A stretch of DNA of 64,000 nt from Sporosarcina luteola. GTDB lineage: Bacteria; Bacillota; Bacilli; Bacillales_A; Planococcaceae. Of this stretch, positions 56,578 to 64,000 are shown piece by piece. A program made the position numbers and the translations under genes. Position 1 is the first letter of the stretch; each line of letters opens with the position of its first letter. The stretch lies in contig NZ_BJYL01000006.1 in the NCBI RefSeq assembly GCF_007991495.1, positions 42,931 through 106,930 on the forward strand, read 5' to 3'. The notes under the pieces are model-generated. The model did no database searches. It was not told where the DNA came from and worked only from the letters and a program-made list of their open reading frames with translations.

Positions 56578-58329
56578 ATGGCAAAAGGCAGATTGATTGT
56601 CGTCGGCGGTGGTCTTGCAGGCTTGATGGCAACTATCAAAGCTGCGGAAGAAGGAGTCGCTGTTGACCTATTCTCGCTCGTTCCGGTTAAACGCTCCCAC
56701 TCCGTTTGTGCACAAGGCGGCATAAATGGTGCAGTGAATACAAAAGGTGAAGGCGACTCGCCGTATATCCACTTTGATGACACTGTATATGGAGGGGACT
56801 TCCTAGCGAATCAGCCGCCAGTTAAGGCGATGACAGAAGCAGCACCTGGAATCATCAGCTTATTGGATCGGATGGGTGTTACATTTAACCGTACACCAGA
56901 GGGACTCTTAGATTTCCGTCGTTTTGGTGGTACATTGCATCACCGTACAGCATTCGCTGGCGCAACGACTGGCCAACAGCTTCTATATGCATTGGACGAG
57001 CAAGTCCGCCGTCATGAAGTGGCTGGACTCGTTCAGAAATACGAACATTGGGAATTCCTAGGAGTCATTTTGGATGATGAAGGAATTTGCCGTGGAATCA
57101 AAGCACAAAACATGAAAAGCATGGAAATCAAAGCATTCCCTGGTGACGCAGTTATCATGGCTACTGGCGGCCCTGGAATTATCTTTGGTAAATCTACGAA
57201 CTCAGTCATTAACACTGGTTCGGCTGCTTCCATCGTTTATCAGCAAGGTGCGAAATATGCAAACGGTGAGTTCATCCAAATTCATCCGACGGCAATTCCT
57301 GGAGACGATAAGCTTCGTCTGATGAGTGAATCAGCTCGTGGTGAAGGTGGACGTATTTGGACATATAAAGACGGTAAACCTTGGTACTTCCTAGAGGAGA
57401 AATATCCTGCTTACGGAAACTTGGTTCCCCGGGACGTTGCGACTCGTGAAATCTTTGATGTGTGCGTAAACCAAAGATTGGGCATCAACGGCGAAAATAT
57501 GGTGTACTTAGATCTTTCTCATAAAGATCCACATGAGCTTGATATTAAACTTGGCGGAATCATCGAGATCTATGAGAAATTCACAGGCGATGATCCACGC
57601 AAATTGCCAATGAAAATTTTCCCGGCTGTCCACTATTCAATGGGCGGACTTTGGGTTGACTACGAACAGCATACAAGCATTCCTGGATTATTTGCAGCAG
57701 GTGAATGTGATTACTCCCAACATGGTGCGAACCGTCTTGGAGCTAACTCGCTTCTTTCCGCGATTTATGGCGGAATGCTTGCAGGTCCGGAAGCTGTTAA
57801 ATATATGCGCGGTGTAAAACGAACAGCAGACGAACTGCCTTCTACACTTTTCGATGCAGCAATCAAGGACGAGCAGCAGAAGTGGGATGCAACGTTGAAA
57901 ATGGATGGAACCGAGAATGCTTACATGCTTCATAGAGAACTCGGCGAAATCATGACTGAAAACGTAACGGTCGTCCGTTATAATGACAAACTTCAAGAAA
58001 CGGATAATAAAATCCAAGAGCTTCTTGAGCGTTATGAAAACATTAGCGTTACCGATACGCAACTGTGGTCGAACCAAGGTGCGACTTTCACACGCCAATT
58101 GAAAAACATGCTTTATTTGGCTCGCGTTATCACATTAGGAGCGCTTAATCGTAATGAAAGCCGCGGCGCACATTACAAACCGGACTTCCCGAATCGTGAT
58201 GATGAAAACTTCTTGAAAACGACAATTGCAGAATTTGACGGAAAATCTGCACCGATCCTTTCATATGAAGATGTGGATGTATCCTTGATTCCACCGCGTA
58301 AACGTGACTATTCCGCGAAGGGAGATTGA
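56578..58329 (+). CDS. sdhA: succinate dehydrogenase flavoprotein subunit
   Basis: 583 residues: FAD-binding GRLIVVGGGLAGLMATIKAAE at the start, the flavin-attachment HSVCAQGGINGA near 43, substrate and catalytic RGEGGRIW and the SMGGLWVDY, AAGECDYSQHGANRLGANSLL blocks. Oxidises succinate to fumarate. GAGGAGTGAAAC precedes ATG 56578. Its stop lies five bases before sdhB. Confidence 0.96.
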   Translation: MAKGRLIVVGGGLAGLMATIKAAEEGVAVDLFSLVPVKRSHSVCAQGGINGAVNTKGEGDSPYIHFDDTVYGGDFLANQPPVKAMTEAAPGIISLLDRMGVTFNRTPEGLLDFRRFGGTLHHRTAFAGATTGQQLLYALDEQVRRHEVAGLVQKYEHWEFLGVILDDEGICRGIKAQNMKSMEIKAFPGDAVIMATGGPGIIFGKSTNSVINTGSAASIVYQQGAKYANGEFIQIHPTAIPGDDKLRLMSESARGEGGRIWTYKDGKPWYFLEEKYPAYGNLVPRDVATREIFDVCVNQRLGINGENMVYLDLSHKDPHELDIKLGGIIEIYEKFTGDDPRKLPMKIFPAVHYSMGGLWVDYEQHTSIPGLFAAGECDYSQHGANRLGANSLLSAIYGGMLAGPEAVKYMRGVKRTADELPSTLFDAAIKDEQQKWDATLKMDGTENAYMLHRELGEIMTENVTVVRYNDKLQETDNKIQELLERYENISVTDTQLWSNQGATFTRQLKNMLYLARVITLGALNRNESRGAHYKPDFPNRDDENFLKTTIAEFDGKSAPILSYEDVDVSLIPPRKRDYSAKGD

Positions 58330-58334
58330 CACAA

Positions 58335-59132
58335 ATGAGTGAGCAAACAGCTGTCCAAGAGCAGCAAGTTGCAAGTAAAACAGTAAAGTTTGAAATTCAA
58401 CGACAAGATACTCCTGATTCAAAACCATATTGGGAAAGCTTTTCAATCCCTTATAGACCGAATATGAACGTCATTTCCGCTCTTATGGAAATCCGTCGTA
58501 ATCCGGTGAATGCCGATGGCAAAAAGACGACGCCGGTAAACTGGGATATGAACTGCCTTGAAGAAGTATGTGGCGCTTGTTCCATGGTGATCAATGGCCG
58601 TCCTCGTCAATCTTGTACAGCATTGGTTGATCAGTTGACGCAACCTATTCGCCTTGAGCCGATGAGAACGTTCCCTGTCGTCCGTGACCTCGTTGTCGAC
58701 CGCGAGTTCATGTTCGACTCCTTAAAGCGAATCAAAGCTTGGATTCCAATTGATGGAACATACGATTTAGGAGAAGGGCCACGTATGCCTGAACGTAAAC
58801 GTCAATGGACTTACGAATTATCCAAATGTATGACATGCGGTGTTTGTCTTGAAGCATGTCCTAACGTGAACGATAAATCGAACTTTATCGGACCGGCATT
58901 GTTGTCTCAAGTCCGTCTGTTCAACGCGCATCCAACAGGGGCGATGAACAAAGACGAAAGACTGCAAACAATTATGTCCGATGGCGGTATCGGTGAATGT
59001 GGTAACTCTCAAAACTGTGTTGTCGCATGTCCGAAAGGCATTCCGTTGACAACATCCATCGCAGCGATGAACCGCGCTACGACTGTTCAAATGTTCAAGA
59101 ACTTCTTCGGAAGTGACCATATGGTTGACTGA
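58335..59132 (+). CDS. sdhB: succinate dehydrogenase iron-sulfur subunit
   Basis: 265 residues with all three clusters: [2Fe-2S] NCLEEVCGACSMVI plus a later Cys, [4Fe-4S] CMTCGVCLEACPNV, and the third cluster CGNSQNCVVACPKG. Passes electrons from SdhA to the heme anchor. GAAGGGAG precedes ATG 58335. Last gene of the operon. Confidence 0.96.
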   Translation: MSEQTAVQEQQVASKTVKFEIQRQDTPDSKPYWESFSIPYRPNMNVISALMEIRRNPVNADGKKTTPVNWDMNCLEEVCGACSMVINGRPRQSCTALVDQLTQPIRLEPMRTFPVVRDLVVDREFMFDSLKRIKAWIPIDGTYDLGEGPRMPERKRQWTYELSKCMTCGVCLEACPNVNDKSNFIGPALLSQVRLFNAHPTGAMNKDERLQTIMSDGGIGECGNSQNCVVACPKGIPLTTSIAAMNRATTVQMFKNFFGSDHMVD

Positions 59133-59150
59133 TTGATTTCAGTTCATTTA

Positions 59151-59187
59151 CCCACTCTGCATATACTTGCAGAGTGGGTTTTATTTT
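59151..59187 (+). terminator. terminator of sdhCAB
   Basis: ACCCACTCTGC/GCAGAGTGGGT stem, TTTATTTT. Confidence 0.88.
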
Positions 59188-59226
59188 GTTGTGTAGGGCA
59201 AGTCAAGAAGCAGTTGGAAAAGGCTA

Positions 59227-59254
59227 TTGATGTTTAATAGTACTTTGCTATAAT
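59227..59254 (+). promoter_or_regulatory. SigA promoter of the thioesterase gene
   Basis: TTGATG (59227-59232), 16-bp spacer, TATAAT (59249-59254), directly followed by a FadR-like box. Confidence 0.7.
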
Positions 59255-59257
59255 AAA

Positions 59258-59275
59258 AGAATGAATGTTCATTCA
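59258..59275 (-). promoter_or_regulatory. FadR-like operator at the thioesterase promoter
   Basis: Minus strand TGAATGAACATTCATTCT differs from the fadR operator at only two of 18 positions and fits 16 of 18 of TGAATGAMTANTCATTCA. It overlaps the expected transcription start. Confidence 0.75.
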
Positions 59276-59292
59276 TTTGAAGGGGAGTGGGG

Positions 59293-59739
59293 ATGTTGAG
59301 AATTGGATATATTGAGGATTTAGAGAAATGGGCTGAAGAGTTCACCTTTTCAGTGCCAGTATCTGTCCGTTTTTCAGAAACGGATATGTATGGGCATTTA
59401 AACAATACAGTAACGTTCACTTATTTTGAATATGCTAGAATTGAATTTTTAAAACAAGTTGGCCATATGGCGGATTGGCTAGATCCAAAAGGTACGACAA
59501 TTCCTGTAGTGGCGGATCTGCAATGTGATTACATGAAACAAGTTTTTTTTGATGAAAAACTGTCGATTTTTGTTAAAGCAGCGTCGGTTGGCAATAGTTC
59601 TGTAGACATTCATTACATGGCGAAAAACGCAAAAGAGAAAATCGTTTTTACGGGAAGAGGCTCGATTGTTCAAATTGATCGGACAACCGGTAAATCTGTT
59701 CCGTGGAGCGACGAGCAAAAATCGGCATTTTCCATATAA
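59293..59739 (+). CDS. ysmA: hotdog-fold acyl-CoA thioesterase (YsmA-like)
   Basis: 148 residues of the 4-hydroxybenzoyl-CoA thioesterase group: RFSETDMYGHLNNTVTFTYFEYAR carries the catalytic Asp of D-x-x-G-H-x-N, followed by the DYMKQVFFDEKLSI strand. It probably hydrolyses acyl-CoA. AGGGGAG precedes ATG 59293. B. subtilis has ysmA in this same slot between sdhB and gerE. The FadR-like operator fits a role in fatty-acid turnover. Confidence 0.82.
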   Translation: MLRIGYIEDLEKWAEEFTFSVPVSVRFSETDMYGHLNNTVTFTYFEYARIEFLKQVGHMADWLDPKGTTIPVVADLQCDYMKQVFFDEKLSIFVKAASVGNSSVDIHYMAKNAKEKIVFTGRGSIVQIDRTTGKSVPWSDEQKSAFSI

Positions 59740-59754
59740 AATGATGAACGAGCC

Positions 59755-59785
59755 GGCACAGCCTAAACCATCTTCACATATTGTA
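59755..59785 (+). promoter_or_regulatory. SigK-type promoter of gerE
   Basis: GGCACA (59755-59760), 16-bp spacer, CATATTGTA (59777-59785), matching GKMACM and CATANNNTA. gerE is transcribed by SigK in the mother cell in B. subtilis. Confidence 0.75.
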
Positions 59786-59814
59786 AAGTGAACGTGGATA
59801 GGAGGGGGCGCGTC

Positions 59815-60039
59815 TTGACAGGAGAAATGAAAAACCGTTCTTTGCTGACAGCAAGGGAGCGAGAAATCTTTCATCTATTAGTGGATGATCATACGACGAA
59901 AGAAATCGCAGGACGGCTCGGCATTAGCGAAAAAACCGTCCGGAATCATATTTCTAATACCATTCAAAAATTAGGAGTATCCGGTAGGGCACAAGCGATT
60001 GTCGAATTATTGCGATTAGGGGAGCTGAAACTGAATTAG
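59815..60039 (+). CDS. gerE: spore germination/coat regulator GerE
   Basis: 74 residues, the same length as the B. subtilis protein and almost only a LuxR-type helix-turn-helix: LLTAREREIFHLLVDDHTTKEIAGRLG, ISEKTVRNHISN, QKLGVSGRAQAIVELLRLGEL. Last-stage mother-cell transcription factor for coat genes. TTG 59815 lies behind AGGAGGGGG. Confidence 0.93.
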   Translation: MTGEMKNRSLLTAREREIFHLLVDDHTTKEIAGRLGISEKTVRNHISNTIQKLGVSGRAQAIVELLRLGELKLN

Positions 60040-60165
60040 GCAATTGTCTTTGTCGTTCCATTTTTGAACGTCAAAGTTGAAGGCTGGACGTATAACCAGG
60101 CAGACTCAATTCCCTGAAATTCAGTGTTTACTTAGGACTCACTTAAAAAATAGTTGCGTTCTATG

Positions 60166-60195
60166 TTGAAAAAGGTGACAATAAGTAGATAGTAT
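60166..60195 (+). promoter_or_regulatory. possible SigA promoter of the MarR gene
   Basis: TTGAAA (60166-60171), 18-bp spacer, TAGTAT (60190-60195). The rest of the 179-bp gap after gerE shows nothing else. Confidence 0.4.
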
Positions 60196-60218
60196 TCGTT
60201 TTCAGGGAGCTGGTATAC

Positions 60219-60668
60219 GTGACGGAATACAATGGAGTAAATGTTGACGGGGCCGAAAACGTTGAAAAGGAACTTCGGTATATATCCGGGATTATTAAAC
60301 AGCAAGGCCGAAAAATCTTAAAAAATTATACAATCACACCACCCCAATTCATCGCGCTCCAATGGTTATTTGAGCACGGTGATATGACGATCGGGGATTT
60401 ATCCAATAAAATGTATCTGGCGTTCAGTACAACGACGGATCTTGTCGATCGCATGGAAAATAATAAGCTCGTCAAGAGGATTCGCGACGAACATGATCGC
60501 AGAGTCGTTCGTATACACTTATTGGGTGAAGGTGAACGTATTATTGAAGAAGTGATTGATAAACGTCAACAATATTTGAATACGATTCTTGAAGATTTTA
60601 CAGAAGTAGAAATAAAAGAGCTTTCCCGTTTAATGACAAAACTGCATAAAGAGATGATCAAGGATTGA
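60219..60668 (+). CDS. ysmB: MarR-family regulator (YsmB-like)
   Basis: 149 residues: winged helix with TPPQFIALQWLFEHGDMTIGDLSNKMYLAFSTTTDLVDRMENNKLV and the wing RIRDEHDRRVVRIHLLGEG, flanked by dimerisation helices. Target unknown. GTG 60219 follows CAGGGAGC. Its stop overlaps the racE start (TTGA), so the two are translationally coupled, as ysmB-racE in B. subtilis. Confidence 0.88.
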   Translation: MTEYNGVNVDGAENVEKELRYISGIIKQQGRKILKNYTITPPQFIALQWLFEHGDMTIGDLSNKMYLAFSTTTDLVDRMENNKLVKRIRDEHDRRVVRIHLLGEGERIIEEVIDKRQQYLNTILEDFTEVEIKELSRLMTKLHKEMIKD

Positions 60669-61471
60669 AAACACCGTATGATGCACCAATCGGGGTAATT
60701 GATTCCGGTGTCGGCGGATTAACCGTCGTGAAGGAAATGATTCGTTTTTTACCCGAAGAAACAATAATTTATATAGGCGATGATGCGCGTTGTCCGTACG
60801 GGCCACGTTCGGTCGAAGAAGTGAAGAAATTCACGATGGAGATGGCTGTGGCACTTTCTGATATGGGGATAAAAATGCTTGTAGTAGCATGCAACACAGC
60901 TACCGCGGTTGCCCTTGATGATTTGCGCAAGCATTTTCCTTTTCCGATTCTAGGCGTTATTGAACCGGGGGCGAGGGCTGCTGCTCTTGTATCGGCTACT
61001 CGAAAGATTGCCGTTTTAGGCACAGTTGGAACAATTCGTAGCGGCGCTTACGAAAATGCCATTTCCGCCATTGCGGCTGACACGGAGATTTTCCCGCTTG
61101 CTTGTCCGGAATTCGTTCCTCTCGTTGAAAGTGGTCAATATAAACGAATGGATATTAGCCCGATTATGAAAAAATCTTTAGAGCCGATTGCCAAATCGAA
61201 ATTTGACACGGCGATATTAGGCTGTACGCATTATCCGCTTCTACTTAACCATATCCAAGAGCAATTACCGAAGAACGTTACAATTGTATCTTCAGCATAT
61301 GAAACAGTCATGGATGTGGAAAGGACTTTAGCAGACCTTGGCATTGCCAACAACATTGGTAAAAAGAGTGAACCTATTTTCTTTACAACAGGGAAGTTGG
61401 AAGATTTTATCTCAATCGCATCCGATTGGCTTAAAATTGAAAGTCCCGATGTCAGACATATTGTTCTTTAA
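60665..61471 (+). CDS. racE: glutamate racemase
   Basis: Supplies D-glutamate for peptidoglycan. 268 residues; catalytic cysteines in VVACNTATA (near 75) and LGCTHYP (near 186), opening IGVIDSGVGGLTV and GDDARCPYG. TTG 60665 overlaps the previous stop by four bases. gerM, which follows in B. subtilis, is absent; rph comes next. Confidence 0.95.
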   Translation: MKTPYDAPIGVIDSGVGGLTVVKEMIRFLPEETIIYIGDDARCPYGPRSVEEVKKFTMEMAVALSDMGIKMLVVACNTATAVALDDLRKHFPFPILGVIEPGARAAALVSATRKIAVLGTVGTIRSGAYENAISAIAADTEIFPLACPEFVPLVESGQYKRMDISPIMKKSLEPIAKSKFDTAILGCTHYPLLLNHIQEQLPKNVTIVSSAYETVMDVERTLADLGIANNIGKKSEPIFFTTGKLEDFISIASDWLKIESPDVRHIVL

Positions 61472-61505
61472 AGCCCGGAAGCCAATATAGGCATCCGGGT
61501 TTTTG
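61472..61505 (+). terminator. terminator of ysmB-racE
   Basis: AGCCCGGAAGCC/GGCATCCGGGT stem with a central mismatch, TTTTTG. Confidence 0.8.
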
Positions 61506-61567
61506 CTTTGATGAAAATGTGTATGGTAAGATGGATGCTGAATTTAACTAGTGGAGGGTATCCGAAA

Positions 61568-62326
61568 ATGAGACATGATGGAAGAACTGCAGAAATGGGA
61601 AGGCCGGTTACGATTGAAAAGGATTATCTAATACATCCAGAAGGGTCTGTTTTGATTTCAGTCGGAAACACAAAGGTTATTTGTACGGCAACCATTGAGG
61701 AAAGGGTTCCACCGTTTCTTAGAGGGAGTGGACAAGGCTGGGTGACTGCGGAATATTCGATGCTTCCCCGAGCGACTGGCCAAAGGACGCAAAGGGAATC
61801 CTCGCGCGGAAAAGTTGGCGGCAGGACGATGGAAATCCAACGCTTAATTGGACGAGCGATGCGTGCTGTGACAGATTTAACAGCACTCGGCGAAAGGACT
61901 GTCTGGATCGATTGTGATGTTATCCAAGCGGATGGAGGAACACGAACCGCTTCGATTACTGGGGCATTTGTTGCAATGTGCATAGCTGTTTCGAAATTGA
62001 CGGCAGAAAAGGGATTGAAGAGTTTCCCAATCCGCGATTTTCTTGCGGCAATCAGCGTAGGGAAAACGGAAGACGGAATGCTTATCCTGGACTTGGATTA
62101 CCCAGAAGACTCCGAAGCGGCAGTCGATATGAACGTTGTCATGACGGGTGCAGGTGAATTTGTCGAATTACAGGGAACAGGAGAAGAAGCGACATTCACA
62201 AGGCAGGAAATGAATGATCTTGTCGAACTCGCTGAATTGGGCATAGGGCGCCTTATCGAAATCCAACGTGAAGTGCTTGGCGATATTGCTATGAACATCG
62301 GACGGAAGGAAGGCGAGCAATCATGA
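61568..62326 (+). CDS. rph: ribonuclease PH
   Basis: Phosphorolytic 3' exoribonuclease trimming tRNA ends. 252 residues: [16 protein letters not shown] start, ECTATIEE-like strand ([14 protein letters not shown]), [15 protein letters not shown]-type [21 protein letters not shown] and the phosphate-binding [24 protein letters not shown] precedes ATG 61568. Overlaps rdgB by ATGA. Confidence 0.95.
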   Translation: MRHDGRTAEMGRPVTIEKDYLIHPEGSVLISVGNTKVICTATIEERVPPFLRGSGQGWVTAEYSMLPRATGQRTQRESSRGKVGGRTMEIQRLIGRAMRAVTDLTALGERTVWIDCDVIQADGGTRTASITGAFVAMCIAVSKLTAEKGLKSFPIRDFLAAISVGKTEDGMLILDLDYPEDSEAAVDMNVVMTGAGEFVELQGTGEEATFTRQEMNDLVELAELGIGRLIEIQREVLGDIAMNIGRKEGEQS

Positions 62327-62937
62327 AAAAGGTGCTCATCGCTACAAACAACAAAGGGAAAGCAAAAGACTTTGAAGCACTTTTCAAACCGTTCGGCATC
62401 GAAGTTTTAACACTTAATGATATCGAACAAGACATCGATGTAGAAGAAACAGGAGTGACGTTTGAAGAAAATGCCATCCTGAAGGCTGAAACGGTTTCAA
62501 AACTATTGGGTGTCATGGTGATTTCGGATGACAGCGGGCTCGAAATCGATAAGCTCAACGGCGCTCCAGGCGTCTATTCAGCGCGTTATGCCGGTTCTTT
62601 GAAGAGTGATGAGGCAAATATCGAGAAAGTGCTAACAGAGCTTCAGGGAGTGCCTGAGACGGAACGTACGGCGCGTTTCCGATGCGTCCTTGCTGTGGCG
62701 GGTCCGAATCAGAAGACCGTAACATTTTCGGGCAGCTGTGAGGGAAGAATCCTCACTGGAAAAAGGGGCACTAACGGTTTCGGCTATGACCCGATTTTTT
62801 ATTTGCCGCAAATGGATCGTGCGATGGCTGAATTGTCACCTGAAGAAAAAGGTCAGATTTCGCACCGTGGGGCAGCTCTGCAGCAACTGAAAGAGCATTT
62901 GCCACAGTTGATGGACTCGTTCGGTGATTCCCAATGA
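62323..62937 (+). CDS. rdgB: XTP/dITP diphosphatase
   Basis: 204-residue house-cleaning pyrophosphatase for XTP, ITP and d[19 protein letters not shown] at the start, [19 protein letters not shown], the [10 protein letters not shown] active-site block, and [28 protein letters not shown]. Start and stop both overlap neighbours as ATGA, indicating rph-rdgB-ysnB translational coupling. Confidence 0.95.
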   Translation: MKKVLIATNNKGKAKDFEALFKPFGIEVLTLNDIEQDIDVEETGVTFEENAILKAETVSKLLGVMVISDDSGLEIDKLNGAPGVYSARYAGSLKSDEANIEKVLTELQGVPETERTARFRCVLAVAGPNQKTVTFSGSCEGRILTGKRGTNGFGYDPIFYLPQMDRAMAELSPEEKGQISHRGAALQQLKEHLPQLMDSFGDSQ

Positions 62938-63443
62938 AGATCATTGTGATGAGCGATTCGCATGGTGATAAGGAGACGGTGAAAGCCGTTTCCGCGTTGC
63001 CGGCGGATGCTCTATTTCATTGTGGGGATAGTGAGCTGTTGGCGGAAGATCCGTTATTGAGTGGCATGCATATAGTAAGAGGGAATTGCGATAGGGACGT
63101 TGGGTTTCCGAAATCCCTTATCGTTGAGGTAGGAGGCAAAAGGGTAGTGATGGTCCATGGCCATGAACATGATTGCAAAAGGACACTATTGCCGTTGTAT
63201 TATACTGCCCGTGAACATCAGGCAGACATCGTGCTTTTCGGCCACTCCCATTTGTATGGTGCGGAAATGAAAGATGGCATCCTATTCCTCAATCCTGGCA
63301 GCACCTTGCTTCCACGGGCAGGCAATGAACCGACATTCGCGGAAATTGAATGGGATCATGACGAAGCAGGTTATAAAATTTCGTTTAAAAATCTTAGATT
63401 AGAAATCATTGATTCGACAGAATTAAAAAATATCGCAAATTAG
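62934..63443 (+). CDS. ysnB: YfcE/YsnB-type metallophosphodiesterase
   Basis: 169 residues of the MJ0936/YfcE group: MSDSHGDKE (D-x-H), HCGDSE, VRGNCDRD, VMVHGHEHD and FGHSHLYG metal sites. Substrate unknown. Starts in the ATGA overlap with rdgB. The promoter of tRNA-Arg begins three bases behind its stop. Confidence 0.9.
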   Translation: MKIIVMSDSHGDKETVKAVSALPADALFHCGDSELLAEDPLLSGMHIVRGNCDRDVGFPKSLIVEVGGKRVVMVHGHEHDCKRTLLPLYYTAREHQADIVLFGHSHLYGAEMKDGILFLNPGSTLLPRAGNEPTFAEIEWDHDEAGYKISFKNLRLEIIDSTELKNIAN

Positions 63444-63445
63444 CG

Positions 63446-63474
63446 TTGACTTTTCCAATAACCCTGCCTATAAT
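63446..63474 (+). promoter_or_regulatory. SigA promoter of tRNA-Arg
   Basis: TTGACT (63446-63451), 17-bp spacer, TATAAT (63469-63474). Confidence 0.85.
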
Positions 63475-63512
63475 AATATTTGTCGTTGGCAATCGTTGGT
63501 TGCTAATTACTT

Positions 63513-63586
63513 GTCTCAGTAGCTCAGTAGGATAGAGCAACAGCCTTCTAAGCTGTGGGTCGGGGGTTCGAATCCCTCCTGGGACG
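63513..63586 (+). tRNA. tRNA-Arg (anticodon TCT)
   Basis: 74 nt with acceptor GTCTCAG/CTGGGAC (one G-U pair), D-arm AGCTCAGTAGGATAGAGC, anticodon arm ACAGC-CTTCTAA-GCTGT (anticodon TCT, reading AGA/AGG), and T-loop GGTTCGAATCC. Discriminator G, CCA not encoded. Confidence 0.95.
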
Positions 63587-63604
63587 TTTGAATAATGTGG
63601 AAGT

Positions 63605-63649
63605 GCGGTCATAAATGCTGAAGAACATTCAGTGTTTATGACCGTTTTT
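63605..63649 (+). terminator. terminator of tRNA-Arg
   Basis: CGGTCATAAATGCTGAA/TTCAGTGTTTATGACCG long stem, GAACA loop, TTTTT. Confidence 0.88.
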
Positions 63650-63666
63650 ACATATAGTAGATTCGG

Positions 63667-63787
63667 TATATGCGTGCATGTTGTTCATTTAAGCGTCTTT
63701 ACTGGCTTTTATGCGCAATTATGACCTTTTATGATTATTTTATTTGATTTATGCGCTTCTAAAGGCATTTATGCGTAATTGGGAGAA
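63667..63787. repeat. degenerate 20-bp tandem array (core TTTATGCGY)
   Basis: Cores start at 63688, 63708, 63728, 63748 and 63768, exactly 20 bp apart (TTTAAGCGT, TTTATGCGC, TTTATGATT, TTTATGCGC, TTTATGCGT), with a further TATATGCGT at 63667. Remaining bases of each unit are variable and AT-rich. Lies behind the tRNA-Arg terminator; no gene seen from 63587 to the end. Confidence 0.7.
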
Positions 63788-63886
63788 GATGCTGCTGATG
63801 TAGAAGTTTATTGTAAGGGATCAGTTTATTTCCATTCCTATAGGGAAATCTTAGGGGGAAGAATCGAAAATTACAAGTCGTCTCTA

Positions 63887-64000
63887 AGGATTGAAGCGGA
63901 AGGCGGCGACTCCTGGGGGATAAGCGGGACAGGTGAGACCCCGCAGGTAGCAAAGCGTAGCTGCGCGGACGAGGAGGCTCACCGCCCGCCCCCCCCCCCC
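63887..64000 (+). repeat. intergenic hairpin repeat family I, copy E (cut by window end)
   Basis: GGATTGAAGCGGAAGGCGG start, GCGGG/CCCGC and GGTGAG/CTCACC arms, core with AGCAAAGCGTAGCTGCGCGG; the right arm is lost in a terminal run of C residues. Confidence 0.85.

Overview
The window reads as a chromosomal segment of a low-to-mid GC, endospore-forming Firmicute of the Bacillales, most likely the Planococcaceae/Caryophanaceae (Sporosarcina-like). This is inferred from gene content: sspI and gerE (sporulation), a T-box in front of pheS, an L20 leader, an AUU-started infC, meso-diaminopimelate dehydrogenase, and gene order that follows the Bacillus subtilis thrS-infC, pheS-polX-mutS2, lcfA-etf, uvrC-sdh-gerE-racE-rph block. 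The species is not identified.

Layout. (1) 1-4630: thrS, the infC-rpmI-rplT translation operon with its L20 leader, and the ysdA/ysdB pair, ysdB with a SigW-type promoter. (2) About 4,640-33,590: roughly 29 kb of genes not found between ysdB and ysdC in B. subtilis. It begins with an AT-rich three-gene cassette (dUTPase, DUF4062 protein, uracil-phosphoribosyltransferase-like protein), the best candidate here for an undescribed system. It continues with an XRE regulator and phosphoesterase, fhs, a diguanylate cyclase, a phosphotransferase behind an attenuator-like leader with a tiny leader peptide, an M3 peptidase, a chemotaxis receptor, a ferredoxin reductase, a GntR/membrane-protein pair, a polysaccharide deacetylase, trhO, katA with a PerR box, psd-dedA divergent from pssA, tRNA-Ser, a hemerythrin protein, recQ, an MFS transporter and ddh. 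(3) 33,599-47,625: the conserved order resumes with the M42 peptidase (ysdC-like), argF, sspI, ysgA, T-box-pheST, rnhC, zapA, cvpA, polX, mutS2 and yshE, plus a 28-residue membrane peptide. (4) 47,758-52,775: fatty-acid beta-oxidation operon lcfA-fadR-fadB-etfB-etfA. (5) 53,087-63,586: trxA, uvrC, yslB, sdhCAB, a thioesterase, gerE, a MarR regulator, racE, rph, rdgB, a YsnB phosphodiesterase and tRNA-Arg. lysC and gerM, present in B. subtilis, are absent from their usual slots.

How the genes work together. Translation genes are controlled by RNA leaders (T-boxes, L20 leader). Fatty-acid degradation is controlled by FadR-type 18-bp palindromes and a cre-like site; a near-perfect FadR-type palindrome also sits at the promoter of the distant thioesterase gene, which would extend that regulon. 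EtfAB and SdhCAB pass electrons from beta-oxidation and succinate into the membrane chain.

Repeats. Five copies (one cut off by the window end) and one internally deleted copy of a ~130-bp hairpin-forming intergenic element occur, with clear compensatory base changes between copies. A second intergenic repeat family has one long copy and two partial ones. Two short tandem arrays of 20-21 bp period lie just behind the terminators of rplT and tRNA-Arg. The last bases are a poly-C run that looks like a contig end.
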